Of a stretch of DNA of 64,000 nucleotides, positions 1-9,840 are shown piece by piece (position 1 is the first letter of the stretch; every line of letters starts with the position of its first letter). The DNA comes from Cherax quadricarinatus (lineage: Eukaryota; Arthropoda; Malacostraca; Decapoda; Parastacidae). The notes under the pieces were generated by a model. That model was not told the DNA's origin and made no database searches. It worked only from the letters and a program-made list of their open reading frames with translations. The position numbers were made by a program, and so were the translations under genes. The stretch is taken from the NCBI RefSeq assembly GCF_038502225.1, contig NC_091372.1:1613534-1677533 (forward strand), read 5' to 3'.

Positions 1-1370
1 CTAGCACTTACTGTGTTATAATGTGGACCTAGCACTTACTGTGTTATAGTGTACACCTAGCACTTACTGTGTTATAATGTGGACCTAGCACTTACTGTCT
101 TATAGTGTACACCTAGCACTTACTGTGTTATAGTGTACACCTAGCACTTACTGTGTTATAGTGTACACCTAGCACTTACTGTGTTATAGTGTACACCTAG
201 CACTTACTGTGTTATAGTGTACACCTAGCACTTACTGTGTTATGGTGTACACCTAGCACTTACTGTGTTATAGTGTACATCTAGCACTTACTGTGTTATA
301 GTGTACACCTAGCACTTACTGTGTTATAGTGTACACCTAACACTTACTGTGTTATAGTGTACACCTAGCACTTACTGTGTTATAGTGTACACCTAGCACT
401 TACTGTGTTAGTGTACATCTAGCACCTACTGTGTTATAGTGTACACCTAGCACTTACTGTGTTATAGTGTACACCTAGCACTTACTGTGTTATAGTGTAC
501 ACCTAGCACTTACTGTGTTATAGTGTACACCTAGCACTTACTGTGTTATAGTGTACACCTAGCACTTACTGTGTTATAGTGTGAACCTAGCACTTACTGT
601 GTTATAATGTGGACCTAGCACTTACTGTGTTATAGTGTACATCTAGCACTTACTGTGTTATAGTGTACACCTAGCACTTACTGTGTTATAGTGTACACCT
701 AGCACTTACTGTGTTATAGTGTGAACCTAGCACTTACTGTGTTGTAGTGTACACCTAGCACTTACTGTGTTATAGTGTACACCTAGCACTTACTGTGTTA
801 TAGTGTACACCTAGCACTTACTGTGTTATAGTGTACATCTAGCACTTACTGTGTTATAGTGGACACCTAGCACTTACTGTGTTATAGTGTACACCTAGCA
901 CTTACTGTGTTATAGTGTACACCTAGCACTTACTGTGTTATAGTGTACACCTAGCACTTACTGTGTTATAGTGTACACCTAGCACTTACTGTGTTATAGT
1001 GTACACCTAGCACTTACTGTGTTATAGTGTACACCTAGCACTTACTGTGTTATAGTGTACACCTAGCACTTACTGTGTTATAGTGTACACCTAGCACTTA
1101 CTGTGTTATAGTGTACATCTAGCGCTTACTGTGTTATAGTGTATATCTAGCACTGTGTTATAGTGTATATCTAGCACTGTGTTATAGTGTACATCTAGCA
1201 CCTAATGTTATAGTGTACACCTAGCACTTACTGTGTTATAGTGTACATCTAGCACCTAATGTGCTATAGCGTACATCTAGCACCTGTATTGTAGTGTACG
1301 CCTAGCACCTGCTGTGTTAGTGTTCATCTAGCACCTACTGTGTTAAAGTGTACTCATAGCACATATTTCC
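1..1370. repeat. 28-bp satellite A
   Basis: Tandem array with an exact 28-bp step; units begin CTAGCACTTACTGTG and end TAGTGTACAC. Most of the roughly 45 units differ by only a few substitutions, such as CATC for CACC or AATGTGG for AGTGTAC. From about 1130 the units become shorter and more divergent, which is typical of an array edge. The array runs off the left end of the window, so its full size is unknown. No coding function is inferred. Confidence 0.97.
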
Positions 1371-1424
1371 CTAGTCTTGCTTTATCGCACCTACTTACTT
1401 AACCTTGTCCTGTGATTCCTCGTT
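1306..1424 (+). repeat. Array-edge block, copy 1 of a direct duplication
   Basis: A 119-bp block made of two degenerate satellite A units plus a non-satellite stretch containing TTTCCCTAGTCTTG and CCTTGTCCTGTGATTCC. It recurs with very few differences 272 bp downstream at 1578-1696. The duplication carries satellite edge and flank together, which suggests unequal exchange or slippage. Confidence 0.9.
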
Positions 1425-1577
1425 ATAATGTGGACCTAGCACTTACTGTGTTATAGTGTACACCTAGCACTTACTGTGTTATAGTGTACACCCATCACTC
1501 TGTGTTATAGTGTACACCTAGCACCTACTGTGTTATAGTGTACACCTAGCACTTACTGTGTTATAGTGTACACCTAG
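1425..1577. repeat. 28-bp satellite A, short second block
   Basis: About five satellite A units lie between the two copies of the 119-bp edge block. One unit is truncated (CCATCACTCTGTG). This block belongs to the same duplication event as its flanks. Confidence 0.9.
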
Positions 1578-1696
1578 CACCTGCTGTGTTAGTGTACATC
1601 TAGCACCTACTGTGTTAAAGTGTACTCATAGCACATATTTCCCTAGTCTTGGTTTATCGCACCTACTTACTTAACCTTGTCCTGTGATTCCTCGTT
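1578..1696 (+). repeat. Array-edge block, copy 2
   Basis: Second copy of the 119-bp edge block seen at 1306-1424. It differs at a few positions, for example TCTTGG for TCTTGC and AGTGTACATC for AGTGTTCATC. After it the sequence turns into non-tandem AT-rich DNA. Confidence 0.9.
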
Positions 1697-1850
1697 CCTC
1701 TGAGACTGTCATGCAACTTCAGATTTTATAATGTACAGTGTCTTAGAGTACGGTTATTAGGTTTTATAGATGGTTTAAAACAGAGGTTTTGTTAGATTAG
1801 TGTTAATGTTAAATTTCTCCTCAGCTGTTACTATTACAAACTATTATGTT
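1697..1850. other. Short non-tandem AT-rich spacer
   Basis: About 150 bp between satellites A and B. I see no open frame, RNA-like fold or recognisable element in it. Confidence 0.7.
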
Positions 1851-3467
1851 CATACCCTGCACTATAGTTACTGCTCATACCCTGCACTTGTAGAGTTACT
1901 GCTTATACCCTGCACTTATATAGTTACTGCTCATACCCTGCACTTATATAGTTTCTGCTCATACCCTGCACTTATATAGTTACTGCTCATACCCTGCACT
2001 TATATTGTTACTGCTCATACCATGCACTTATATAGTTACTGCTTATACCCTGCACTTATATATTTACTGCTTATACCTTGCACTTATATAGTTACTGCTC
2101 ATACCCTGCACTTATATAGTTACTGCTCATACCCTGCACTTACATAGTTACTGCTCATACCCTGCACTTACATAGTTAATGCTCATACCCTGCACTTATA
2201 TAGTTACTGTTCATACCCTGCACTTACATAGTTACTGCTCATACCCTGCACTTATATATTTACTGCTTATACCTTGCACTTATATAGTTACTGCTCATAC
2301 CCTGCACTTATATAGTTACTGCTCATACCCTGCACTTATATAGTTACTGCTCATACCATGCACTTATATAGTTACTGTTTATACCCTGCACTTATATAGT
2401 TACTGCTCATACCCTGCACTTATATAGTTACTGCTCATACCCTGCACTTACGTAGTTACTGCTCATACCCTGCACTTACATAGTTACTGCTCATACCCTG
2501 CACTTACATAGTTAATGCTCATACCCTGCACTTATATAGTTACTGCTCATACCCTGCACTTACATAGTTACTGCTCATACCCTGCACTTACATGGTTACT
2601 GCTCATACCCTGCACTTAGATGGTTACTGCTCATACCCTGCACTTACATAGTTACTGCTCATACCATGCACTTACATAGTTACTGCTCATACCCTGCACT
2701 TACATAGTTACTGCTCATACCATGCACTTACATAGTTACTGCTCATACCATGCACTTACATAGTTACTGCTCATACCCTGCACTTACATAGTTACTGCTC
2801 ATACCCTGCACTTACATAGTTACTGCTCATACCCTGCACTTACATAGTTACTGCTCATACCCTGCACTTACATAGTTACTGCTCATACCATGCACTTATA
2901 TAGTTACTGCTCATACCCTGCACTTACATAGTTACTGCTCATACCATGCACTTACATAGTTACTGCTCATACCATGCACTTACATAGTTACTGCTCATAC
3001 CATGCACTTATATAGTTACTGCTCATACCCTGCACTTACATAGTTACTGCTCATACCATGCACTTACATAGTTACTGCTCATACCATACACTTACATAGT
3101 TACTGCTCATACCATGCACTTACATAGTTACTGCTCATACCCTGCACTTACATAGTTACTGCTCATACCATGCACTTACATAGTTACTGCTCATACCCTG
3201 CACTTACATAGTTACTGCTCATACCCTGCACTTACATAGTTACTGCTCATACCATGCACTTACATAGTTACTGCTCATACCATGCACTTACATAGTTACT
3301 GCTCATACCATGCACTTACATAGTTACTGCTCATACCCTGCACTTACATAGTTACTGCTCATACCATGCACTTACATAGTTACTGCTCATACCATGCACT
3401 TACATAGTTACTGCTCATACCCTGCACTTACATAGTTACTGGTCATACCCTGCACTTACATGGTTAC
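1851..3467. repeat. 28-bp satellite B
   Basis: Roughly 58 tandem units with a 28-bp step, built from GCTCATACCCTGCACTTA followed by TATAGTTACT or CATAGTTACT. Units nearer the left mostly read TATATAG and those on the right mostly TACATAG, so variant domains exist. In register, the unit matches satellite A at about 16 of 28 positions, notably GCACTTA and GTTA, which suggests a shared ancestor. Confidence 0.97.
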
Positions 3468-3776
3468 TAGTCTATCAGTCAACTCTCTTATATACCCACT
3501 ATATATAGAATTTTTATTGTTAGGGAGATTATAAAAATCACAATTACGAAAGACGTACTGTGTACGCTTTTCCATCAGCTATTCAATTTTGGATGGATAT
3601 TTTTCAATTCCTTCTCCCCAAAAATTGCATTGTGTAGAGAAAGTTTGTAAGAAAATTGACTAGTTTCCCCTAAATTTCTCTCTGAACCAAAGAAGGAAAA
3701 TCAGTGTTTTAATGTAATTTAAAAAAAATGGGAAGAAAATCGATGTGTGTGTGTGTGATTGTAAGTTTTGTTTCAG
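3468..3776. other. Low-copy AT-rich DNA upstream of a candidate exon
   Basis: Non-tandem sequence without an open frame of note. Its last 40 bases hold a TG microsatellite followed by TTTTGTTTCAG, which fits a polypyrimidine tract and 3' splice acceptor. Confidence 0.5.
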
Positions 3777-3863
3777 GTGTGTAGAATTGTTGAGATTCTG
3801 GGAGAGAGAGTTGAGTTCTCTGTCATGGGTTTCTTCAACCTAGGACGCTCTTGTGTTAAGACG
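3777..3863 (+). CDS. Candidate protein-coding exon (possible chemoreceptor-like fragment)
   Basis: Seen: an 87-bp stretch is preceded by TTTTGTTTCAG, a good splice acceptor, and followed by GTAAGC, a good donor. It is open in the frame starting at its first base, giving 29 codons that end VEFSVMGFFNLGRSCVKT, and 87 is a multiple of three, so both ends are phase 0. Known: insect-type gustatory receptors (7tm_7) carry a loosely similar stretch near the last transmembrane helix, with a GFF core followed by N/R residues. Inferred: this may be a penultimate exon of such a receptor or of an unrelated gene. It could equally be a chance reading frame between cryptic splice sites. No neighbouring exon was found, and the closest downstream sequence is repeat. 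Confidence 0.3.
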
Positions 3864-3990
3864 GTAAGCGCTAAACTCTTTGGGGCTCACAGAGGGTCTG
3901 GGAGGGGAAGGTATTGAGGTTCGATCCTAAGAAAGGGGAAAACACGTCAATTTCGTGACATGTAGAGCACGTGCAGCAGCGTCTAGGGGC
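3860..3990 (+). repeat. tRNA-like SINE head (weak)
   Basis: A sequence beginning GGTAAGCGCT is followed by GTTCGATCC at 3919-3927, which fits the RNA polymerase III B-box pattern GWTCRANNC. The A box is poor and no cloverleaf can be drawn, so this is not called a tRNA gene. It directly precedes the hairpin minisatellite and may be the head of the same dispersed repeat. Confidence 0.4.
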
Positions 3991-3992
3991 CT

Positions 3993-4172
3993 CACTTGTC
4001 CTGTTTCCTGACGGGGGAAGGAAACAGGACAAGTGTTTCCTGACGGGGGAAGGAAACAGGACAAGTGTTTCCTGACGGGGGAAGGAAACAGGACAAGTGT
4101 TTCCTGACGGGGGAAGGAAACAGGACAAGTGTTTCCTGACGGGGGAAGGAAACAGGACAAGTGTTTCCTGCA
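3993..4172. repeat. 32-bp hairpin minisatellite
   Basis: About five direct copies of a 32-bp unit containing CTGACGGGGGAAGG and AAACAGGACAAGTG. The first copy is preceded by the reverse complement, so 3993-4009 (CACTTGTCCTGTTTCCT) pairs perfectly with 4019-4035 around a 9-base loop. The region just downstream, ending ACTGGCTTACCACTCC, recurs reverse-complemented at 23129-23219. Confidence 0.9.
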
Positions 4173-4288
4173 GCTTTTGGTCATCTGAATGAGTCTTTTC
4201 ACTGGCTTACCACTCCACCACTTTAAAAAGTGATAGTTTATTTTAAGATGTTACTCTTGAAGGCTGGTATAACCACTATTTTCTCGTA

Positions 4289-4780
<492 letters not shown>

Positions 4781-4820
4781 ACATATATATGTAGACATTT
4801 ACTAAAAAAGAGAAGAAGAA

Positions 4821-6079
4821 AAACTGGGATGCTTAAATGTGCGTGGATGTAGTGCGGATGACAAGAAACAGATGATTGCTGATGTTATGAATGAAAAGAA
4901 GTTGGATGTCCTGGCCCTAAGCGAAACAAAGCTGAAGGGGGTACGGGAGTTTCGGTGGGGGGAAATAAATGGGATTAAATCTGGAGTATCTGAGAGAGTT
5001 AGAGCAAAGGAAGGGGTAGAAGTAATGTTAAATGATCAGTTATGGAAGGAGAAAAGAGAATATGAATGTGTAAATGCAAGAATTATGTGGATTAAAGTAA
5101 AGGTTGGATGCGAGAAGTGGGTCATAATAAGCGTGTATGCACCTGGAGAAGAGACGAATGTAGAGGAGAGAGAGAGATTTTGGGAGATGTTAAGTGAATG
5201 TATAGGAGCCTTTGAACCAAGTGAGAGAGTAATTGTGGTAGGGGACCTGAATGCTAAAGTAGGAGAAACTTTTAGAGAGGGTGTGGTAGGTAAGTTTGGG
5301 GTGCCAGGTGTAAATGATAATGGGAGCCCTTTGATTGAACTTTGTATAGAAAGGGGTTTAGTTATAGGTAATACATATTTTAAGAAAAAGAGGATAAATA
5401 AGTATACAAGATATGATGTAGGGCGAAATGACAGTAGTTTGTTGGATTATGTATTGGTAGATAAAAGACTGTTGAGTAGACTTCAGGATGTACATGTTTA
5501 TAGAGGGGCCACAGATATATCAGATCACTTTCTAGTTGTAGCTACACTGAGAGTAAAAGGTAGATGGGATACAAGGAGAATAGAAGCATCAGGGAAGAGA
5601 GAGGTGAAGGTTTATAAACTAAAAGAGGAGGCAGTTAGGGAAAGATATAAACAGCTATTGGAGGATAGATGGGCTAATGATAGCATAGGCAATGGGGTCG
5701 AAGAGGTATGGGGTAGGTTTAAAAATGTAATGTTAGAGTGTTCAGCAGAAGTTTGTGGTTACAGGAAAGTGGGTGCGGGAGGGAAGAGGAGCGATTGGTG
5801 GAATGATGATGTAAAGAGAGTAGTAAGGGAGAAAAAGTTAGCATATGAGAAGTTTTTACAAAGTAGAAGTGATGCAAGGAGGGAAGAGTATATGGAGAAA
5901 AAGAGAGAGGTTAAGAGAGTGGTGAAGCAATGTAAAAAGAGAGCAAATGATAGAGTGGGTGAGATGTTATCAACAAATTTTGTTGAAAATAAGGAAAAGT
6001 TTTGGAGTGAGATTAACAAGTTAAGGAAGCCTGGAGAACAAATGGATTTGTCAGTTAAAAATAGGAGAGGAGAGTTATT
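4821..6079 (+). pseudogene. RTE LINE pol, endonuclease part
   Basis: Encodes an apurinic-type endonuclease that would nick target DNA to prime reverse transcription. Reading starts without a convincing initiator, at LNVRG just upstream of a GTG at 4839, so the N-terminus is missing. Counting from the GTG codon, visible motifs are LSETKL with the catalytic Glu near residue 29, VYAPGEE near 99-105, GDLNAKVG near 135-142 and SDHF near 228-231. The end of the domain continues into a basic Lys/Arg-rich linker. The original frame runs through GRRGELL and then reads into the palindromic insertion, where it stops at 6084-6086. The element frame resumes after the insertion at 6583. Confidence 0.88.
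6069..6079 (+). repeat. 11-bp target site duplication, left
   Basis: GGAGAGTTATT occurs here and again at 6583-6593, exactly flanking the palindromic insertion. Removing the insertion and one copy restores continuity of the RTE reading frame, so this is read as a true target duplication. Confidence 0.9.
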
Positions 6080-6582
6080 GGTATAAACCTTGGTAATAAA
6101 TACCGACAAGTTGGTTTAGAAAGACACGTAAGCAAACACTATAACATATTTATTAGAAAACGTTTCGGTCCTGGGACCTTGATCACTTCTAACATACAGA
6201 GGTAGGAAGACATTATATATAGGCGGAGAGTGAGGTGTGACGCACGTGACCTGAGGAATGTCATAAGAACATAAGAATGGAGGAACACTGAAGAAGGCCT
6301 ACTGGCCCATGCGAGGCAGGTCCCCATCAAAGACAACCTCCTCATCATGGGCGGAGGTTGTCTTTGATGGGGACCTGCCTCGCATGGGCCAGTAGGCCTT
6401 CTTCAGTGTTCCTCCATTCTTATGTTCTTATGACATTCCTCAGGTCACGTGCGTCACACCTCACTCTCCGCCTATATATAATGTCTTCCTACCTCTGTAT
6501 GTTAGAAGTGATCAAGGTCCCAGGACCGAAACGTTTTCTAATAAATATGTTATAGTGTTTGCTTACGTGTCTTTCTAAACCA
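6080..6582. mobile_element. Palindromic (foldback-type) insertion, possibly Penelope-derived
   Basis: A 503-bp insertion consisting of a 32-bp lead-in and a nearly perfect palindrome with arms 6112-6341 and 6353-6582 around an 11-base loop. It is flanked by 11-bp direct repeats in the RTE element, so it moved in after that element. Each arm contains TGATCAAGGTCC followed by CAGGACCGAAACG, which resembles the core of a hammerhead ribozyme (see findings). Known: Penelope-like elements carry terminal repeats, sometimes inverted, and hammerhead motifs. Inferred: this may be two inverted copies of a Penelope-like terminus. It has no long coding frame apart from mirror-image short ones. Confidence 0.85.
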
Positions 6583-6593
6583 GGAGAGTTATT
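6583..6593 (+). repeat. 11-bp target site duplication, right
   Basis: Second copy of GGAGAGTTATT, directly after the right palindrome arm. Confidence 0.9.
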
Positions 6594-7113
6594 AAATGGA
6601 GAGTTAGAGGTATTGGGAAGATGGAGGGAATATTTTGAGGAATTGTTAAATGTTGATGAAGATAGGGAAGCTGTGATTTCTTGTATAGGGCAAGGAGGAA
6701 TAACATCTTGTAGGAGTGAGGAAGAGCCAGTTGTGAGTGTGGGGGAAGTTCGTGAGGCAGTAGGTAAAATGAAAGGGGGCAAGGCAGCCGGGATTGATGG
6801 GATAAAGATAGAAATGTTAAAAGCAGGTGGGGATATAGTTTTGGAGTGGTTGGTGCAATTATTTAATAAATGTATGGAAGAGGGTAAGGTACCTAGGGAT
6901 TGGCAGAGAGCATGCATAGTTCCTTTGTATAAAGGCAAAGGGGACAAAAGAGAGTGCAAAAATTATAGGGGGATAAGTCTGTTGAGTATACCTGGTAAAG
7001 TGTATGGTAGAGTTATTATTGAAAGAATTAAAAGTAAGACGGAGAATAGGATAGCAGATGAACAAGGAGGCTTTAGGAAAGGTAGGGGGTGTGTTTACAG
7101 GTGTTTACAGTGA
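6583..7113 (+). pseudogene. RTE LINE pol, N-terminal reverse transcriptase part
   Basis: This segment continues the same protein after the palindromic insertion. It carries early reverse transcriptase blocks: GKAAGIDGI, then IVPLYKGKGDKRECKNYRG, then ISLLSIPGKVYGRVI. It ends with EQGGFRKGRG, the block before the first catalytic aspartate. A one-base loss close to GTGTTTACAGGTGTTTACAG puts it out of frame and yields a stop at 7111-7113. The next segment, which overlaps it by a few codons in another frame, continues the protein. Confidence 0.88.
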
Positions 7114-8258
7114 AACATATAAGTGAACAGTATTTAGATAAGGCTAAAGAGGTCTTTGTGGCATTTATGGATTTGGAAAAGGCGTATGACAGGGTGGATA
7201 GGGGGGCAATGGGGCAGATGTTGCAAGTGTATGGTGTAGGAGGTAGGTTACTGAAAGCAGTGAAGAGTTTTTACGAGGATAGTGAGGCTCAAGTTAGAGT
7301 ACATAGGAAAGAGGGAAATTATTTCCCAGTAAAAGTAGGCCTTAGACAAGGATGTGTGATGTCACCGTGGTTGTTTAATATATTTATAGATGGGGTTGTA
7401 AGAGAAGTAAATGCGAGGGTCTTGACAAGAGGCGTGGAGTTAAACGATAAAGAATCACACATAAAGTGGGAGTTGTCACAGTTGCTCTTTGCTGATGACA
7501 CTGTGCTCTTGGGAGATTCTGAAGAGAAGTTGCAGAGATTAGTGGATGAATTTGGTAGGGTGTGCAAAAGAAGAAAATTAAAAGTGAATACAGGAAAGAG
7601 TAAGGTTATGAGGATAACAAAAATATTAGGTGATGAAAGATTGGATATCAGATTGGAGGGAGAGAGTATGGAGGAGGTGAATGTATTCAGATATTTGGGA
7701 GTGGACGTGTCAGCGGATGGGTCTATGAAGGATGAGGTGAATCATAGAATTGATGAGGGGAAAAGGGTGAGTGGTGCACTTAGGAGTCTGTGGAGACAAA
7801 GAACTTTGTCCTTGGAGGCAAAGAGGGGAATGTATGAGAGTATAGTTTTACCAACACTTTTATATGGGTGTGAAGCATGGGTGATGAATGTTGCAGCGAG
7901 GAGAAGGCTGGAGGCAGTGGAGATGTCATGTCTGAGGGCAATGTGTGGTGTGAATATAATGCAGAGAATTCGTAGTTTGGAAGTTAGGAGGAGGTGCGGG
8001 ATTACCAAAACTGTTGTCCAGAGGGCTGAGGAAGGGTTGTTGAGGTGGTTCGGACATGTAGAGAGAATGGAGCGAAACAAAATGACTTCAAGAGTGTATC
8101 AGTCTGTAGTGGAAGGAAGGCGGGGTAGGGGTCGGCCTAGGAAAGGTTGGAGGGAGGGGGTAAAGGAGGTTTTGTGTGCGAGGGGCTTGGACTTCCAGCA
8201 GGCGTGCGTGAGCGTGTTTGATAGGAGTGAATGGAGACGAATGGTTTTTAATACTTGA
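7089..8258 (+). pseudogene. RTE LINE pol, catalytic reverse transcriptase and C-terminus
   Basis: Would copy the element RNA into DNA at the nicked target. Counting from 7089, the catalytic motifs are intact: FMDLEKAYD near residues 26-34 (first Asp), GLRQGCVMSPWLF near 84-96, and FADD near 134-137. A thumb-like segment with FRYLGVDVS follows. The C-terminal region contains RRRLEAVEMSCLRAM, RWFGHVERM and RGRGRPRKGW, typical of RTE elements. There is no RNase H domain, as expected for RTE. The stop at 8256-8258 is probably the authentic end. The frame is intact from 7089 on but is disconnected from its N-terminal half. Confidence 0.9.
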
Positions 8259-8523
8259 CGTGCTGTTGGAGTGTGAGCAAAGTAACATTTATGAAGGGAT
8301 TCAGGGAAACCGGCAGGCCGGACTTGAGTCCTGGAGATGGGAAGTACAGTGCCTGCACTCTGAAGGAGGGGTGTTAATGTTGCAGTTTAAAAGCTGTAGT
8401 GTAAAGCACCCTTCTGGCAAGACAGTGATGGAGTGAATGATGGTGAAAGTTTTTCTTTTTCGGGCCACCCTGCCTTGGTGGGAATCGGCCAGTGTGATAA
8501 TAAAAAAAAATAAAATATATATA

Positions 8524-8683
8524 AACACTGATCTCTGGCTGAAGGAGACACGAACCTTGGAACAAGGTACGCAGTGCTTTACCAACCTAGCTACACAGGT
8601 CCAATACCTAGGTTGGTAAAGCACTGCGTACCTTATTCCAAGGTTCGTAGGTTCGAGTCTCCTTCAGCCAGCGATCAGTGTTT
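8524..8683. repeat. Inverted dimer of a tRNA-like SINE
   Basis: Two head-to-head copies of a tRNA-like sequence, left arm 8524-8590 and right arm 8608-8683, form a hairpin. The right copy contains CTAGGTTGGTAAAGCACTG (A-box-like) and GTTCGAGTC at 8651-8659 (B-box match). The left copy lacks 8 bp within its B-box region, so only the right copy could plausibly be read by RNA polymerase III. It follows the 3' tail of the RTE element directly. I do not call a functional tRNA because no clean cloverleaf or anticodon arm is visible. Confidence 0.75.
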
Positions 8684-8700
8684 GTGAATATTTCGCCTGT

Positions 8701-8704
<4 letters not shown>

Positions 8705-8765
<61 letters not shown>

Positions 8766-8778
8766 TATATACATATAT

Positions 8779-8839
<61 letters not shown>

Positions 8840-8840
8840 G
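8705..8840. repeat. AC microsatellite followed by TA microsatellite
   Basis: About 57 bp of AC repeat, a short mixed stretch, then about 55 bp of TA repeat. Confidence 0.95.
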
Positions 8841-9412
8841 TATTGTAAATATTTTTGTATAAATAAGAAATACGTTGTCAAAATCTACATAAACGTATTA
8901 TTATTGATGAAAATGGTGTATAATACAGAGGTGATGACTGAGATATATATTCAAGATAAGTGTATCTTTATTGTTGATTGAAGTGTTTGACTTACGCTGT
9001 AGACTTGTTCAGTTACATACAGAGGAGAATAAATTGTCGGCAGTAGAAGTAATGGAGAGGTAAAGATGATGTAATCAGTATATCAACCTTGGTGCAACAG
9101 TCATGAGGTGGTCAGTCCCTCAGCCTGGAGAAGTGTTCAGCTCCACAGTCTGCTACAATGTGAACCACAACCATGAGAATGGAGTCTTAAATACTGACGA
9201 AGATGACGTATGAAGATCACAAAGATGTTGCAGGGGGAGGCAGAGTCCAATAATACAAGCAAAAAGTTAGCAATTTGAAGAACACTGCAGGAGACCTACT
9301 GGCTCATACACACACAACCCGCACACACCAGAATCAAACTTACGATGAACTTAACTCAAACTTGCAACATTAACTAATACTTTTTTATTAGCTTCAGTTC
9401 CCTGCTAAGTTG
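8841..9412. other. Low-copy DNA with dispersed-repeat fragments
   Basis: No gene seen. The stretch at 9283-9305 (AACACTGCAGGAGACCTACT) resembles the AACACTGAAGAAGGCCTACT motif in the palindromic insertion at 6.3 kb, so part of this region is probably another degraded dispersed repeat. Confidence 0.5.
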
Positions 9413-9840
9413 AACTCTTCTCCAGACTGAGGGAGTAGTAGATAATAACTCGCTGTGGCTCAACTTGCTGTGGCTCTCTTCTCCAGACTGAGGGAGTAGT
9501 AGATAATAACTCGCTGTGGCTCAACTTGCTGTGGCTCTCTTCTCCAGACTGAGGGAGTAGTAGATAATAACTCGCTGTGGCTCAACTTGCTGTGGCTCTC
9601 TTCTCCAGACTGAGGGAGTAGTAGATAATAACTCGCTGTGGCTCAACTTGCTGTGGCTCTACTTGCTGTGGCTCTCTTCGCGCTGTATAGCCCTTGTGGC
9701 TTAGCGCTTCTTTTTGATTATAATAATAATGTGGCTCTCTTCTCCAGACTGAGGGAGTAGTAGATAATAACTCGCTGTGGCTCAACTTGCTGTGGCTCTC
9801 TTCTCCAGACTGAGGGAGTAGTAGATAATAACTCGCTATG
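9413..9840. repeat. 61-bp tandem repeat at the outer end of the foldback structure
   Basis: Six or so copies of a 61-bp unit containing TCCAGACTGAGGGAGTAGTA and AACTCGCTGTGGCTC; copies start at 9421, 9482, 9543, 9604, 9742 and 9803. The jump between 9604 and 9742 is explained by an extra short sub-unit plus a 51-bp LINE fragment. Half of each unit resembles the 31-bp satellite that follows. Confidence 0.93.
9680..9730 (+). mobile_element. 51-bp 3' stub of the 36.6-43.0-kb LINE family
   Basis: Contains GCGCTGTATAGCCCTTGTGG, TTAGCGCTTCTTTTTG and a TAATAAT tail, matching the last bases of the LINE ending at 43045. It is flanked by a 12-bp direct repeat GTGGCTCTCTTC at 9668-9679 and 9731-9742, so it is a severely 5'-truncated target-primed insertion into the satellite unit. 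Confidence 0.92.

Larger units (their letters stand above)
4786..8512 (+). mobile_element. RTE-type non-LTR retrotransposon, 5'-truncated and broken
   Basis: A LINE with endonuclease and reverse transcriptase remnants in one orientation. Its 5' end is cut within the start of the endonuclease, just after a TIR element. The order of motifs, the single pol-like ORF and the C-terminal tail with RWFGHVERM and RGRPRKGW match the RTE clade. The body is split by a palindromic insertion at 6080-6582 and by a frameshift near 7095. The 3' untranslated region has a stem CCACC/GGTGG at 8465-8481 and ends in an A-rich tail. Inferred to be inactive. Confidence 0.88.

Noticed and set aside
1..3467. CRISPR-like regular repeats of 28 bp
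   Set aside because: Units are directly contiguous without unique spacers, and the surrounding DNA is clearly eukaryotic.
6139..6555. Two short frames encoding the same peptide on opposite strands
   Set aside because: Mirror images caused by the palindrome; no independent support for translation.
8608..8683. A functional tRNA gene
   Set aside because: The B box is present, but no complete cloverleaf or clear anticodon stem can be drawn, and it is half of an inverted repeat dimer.
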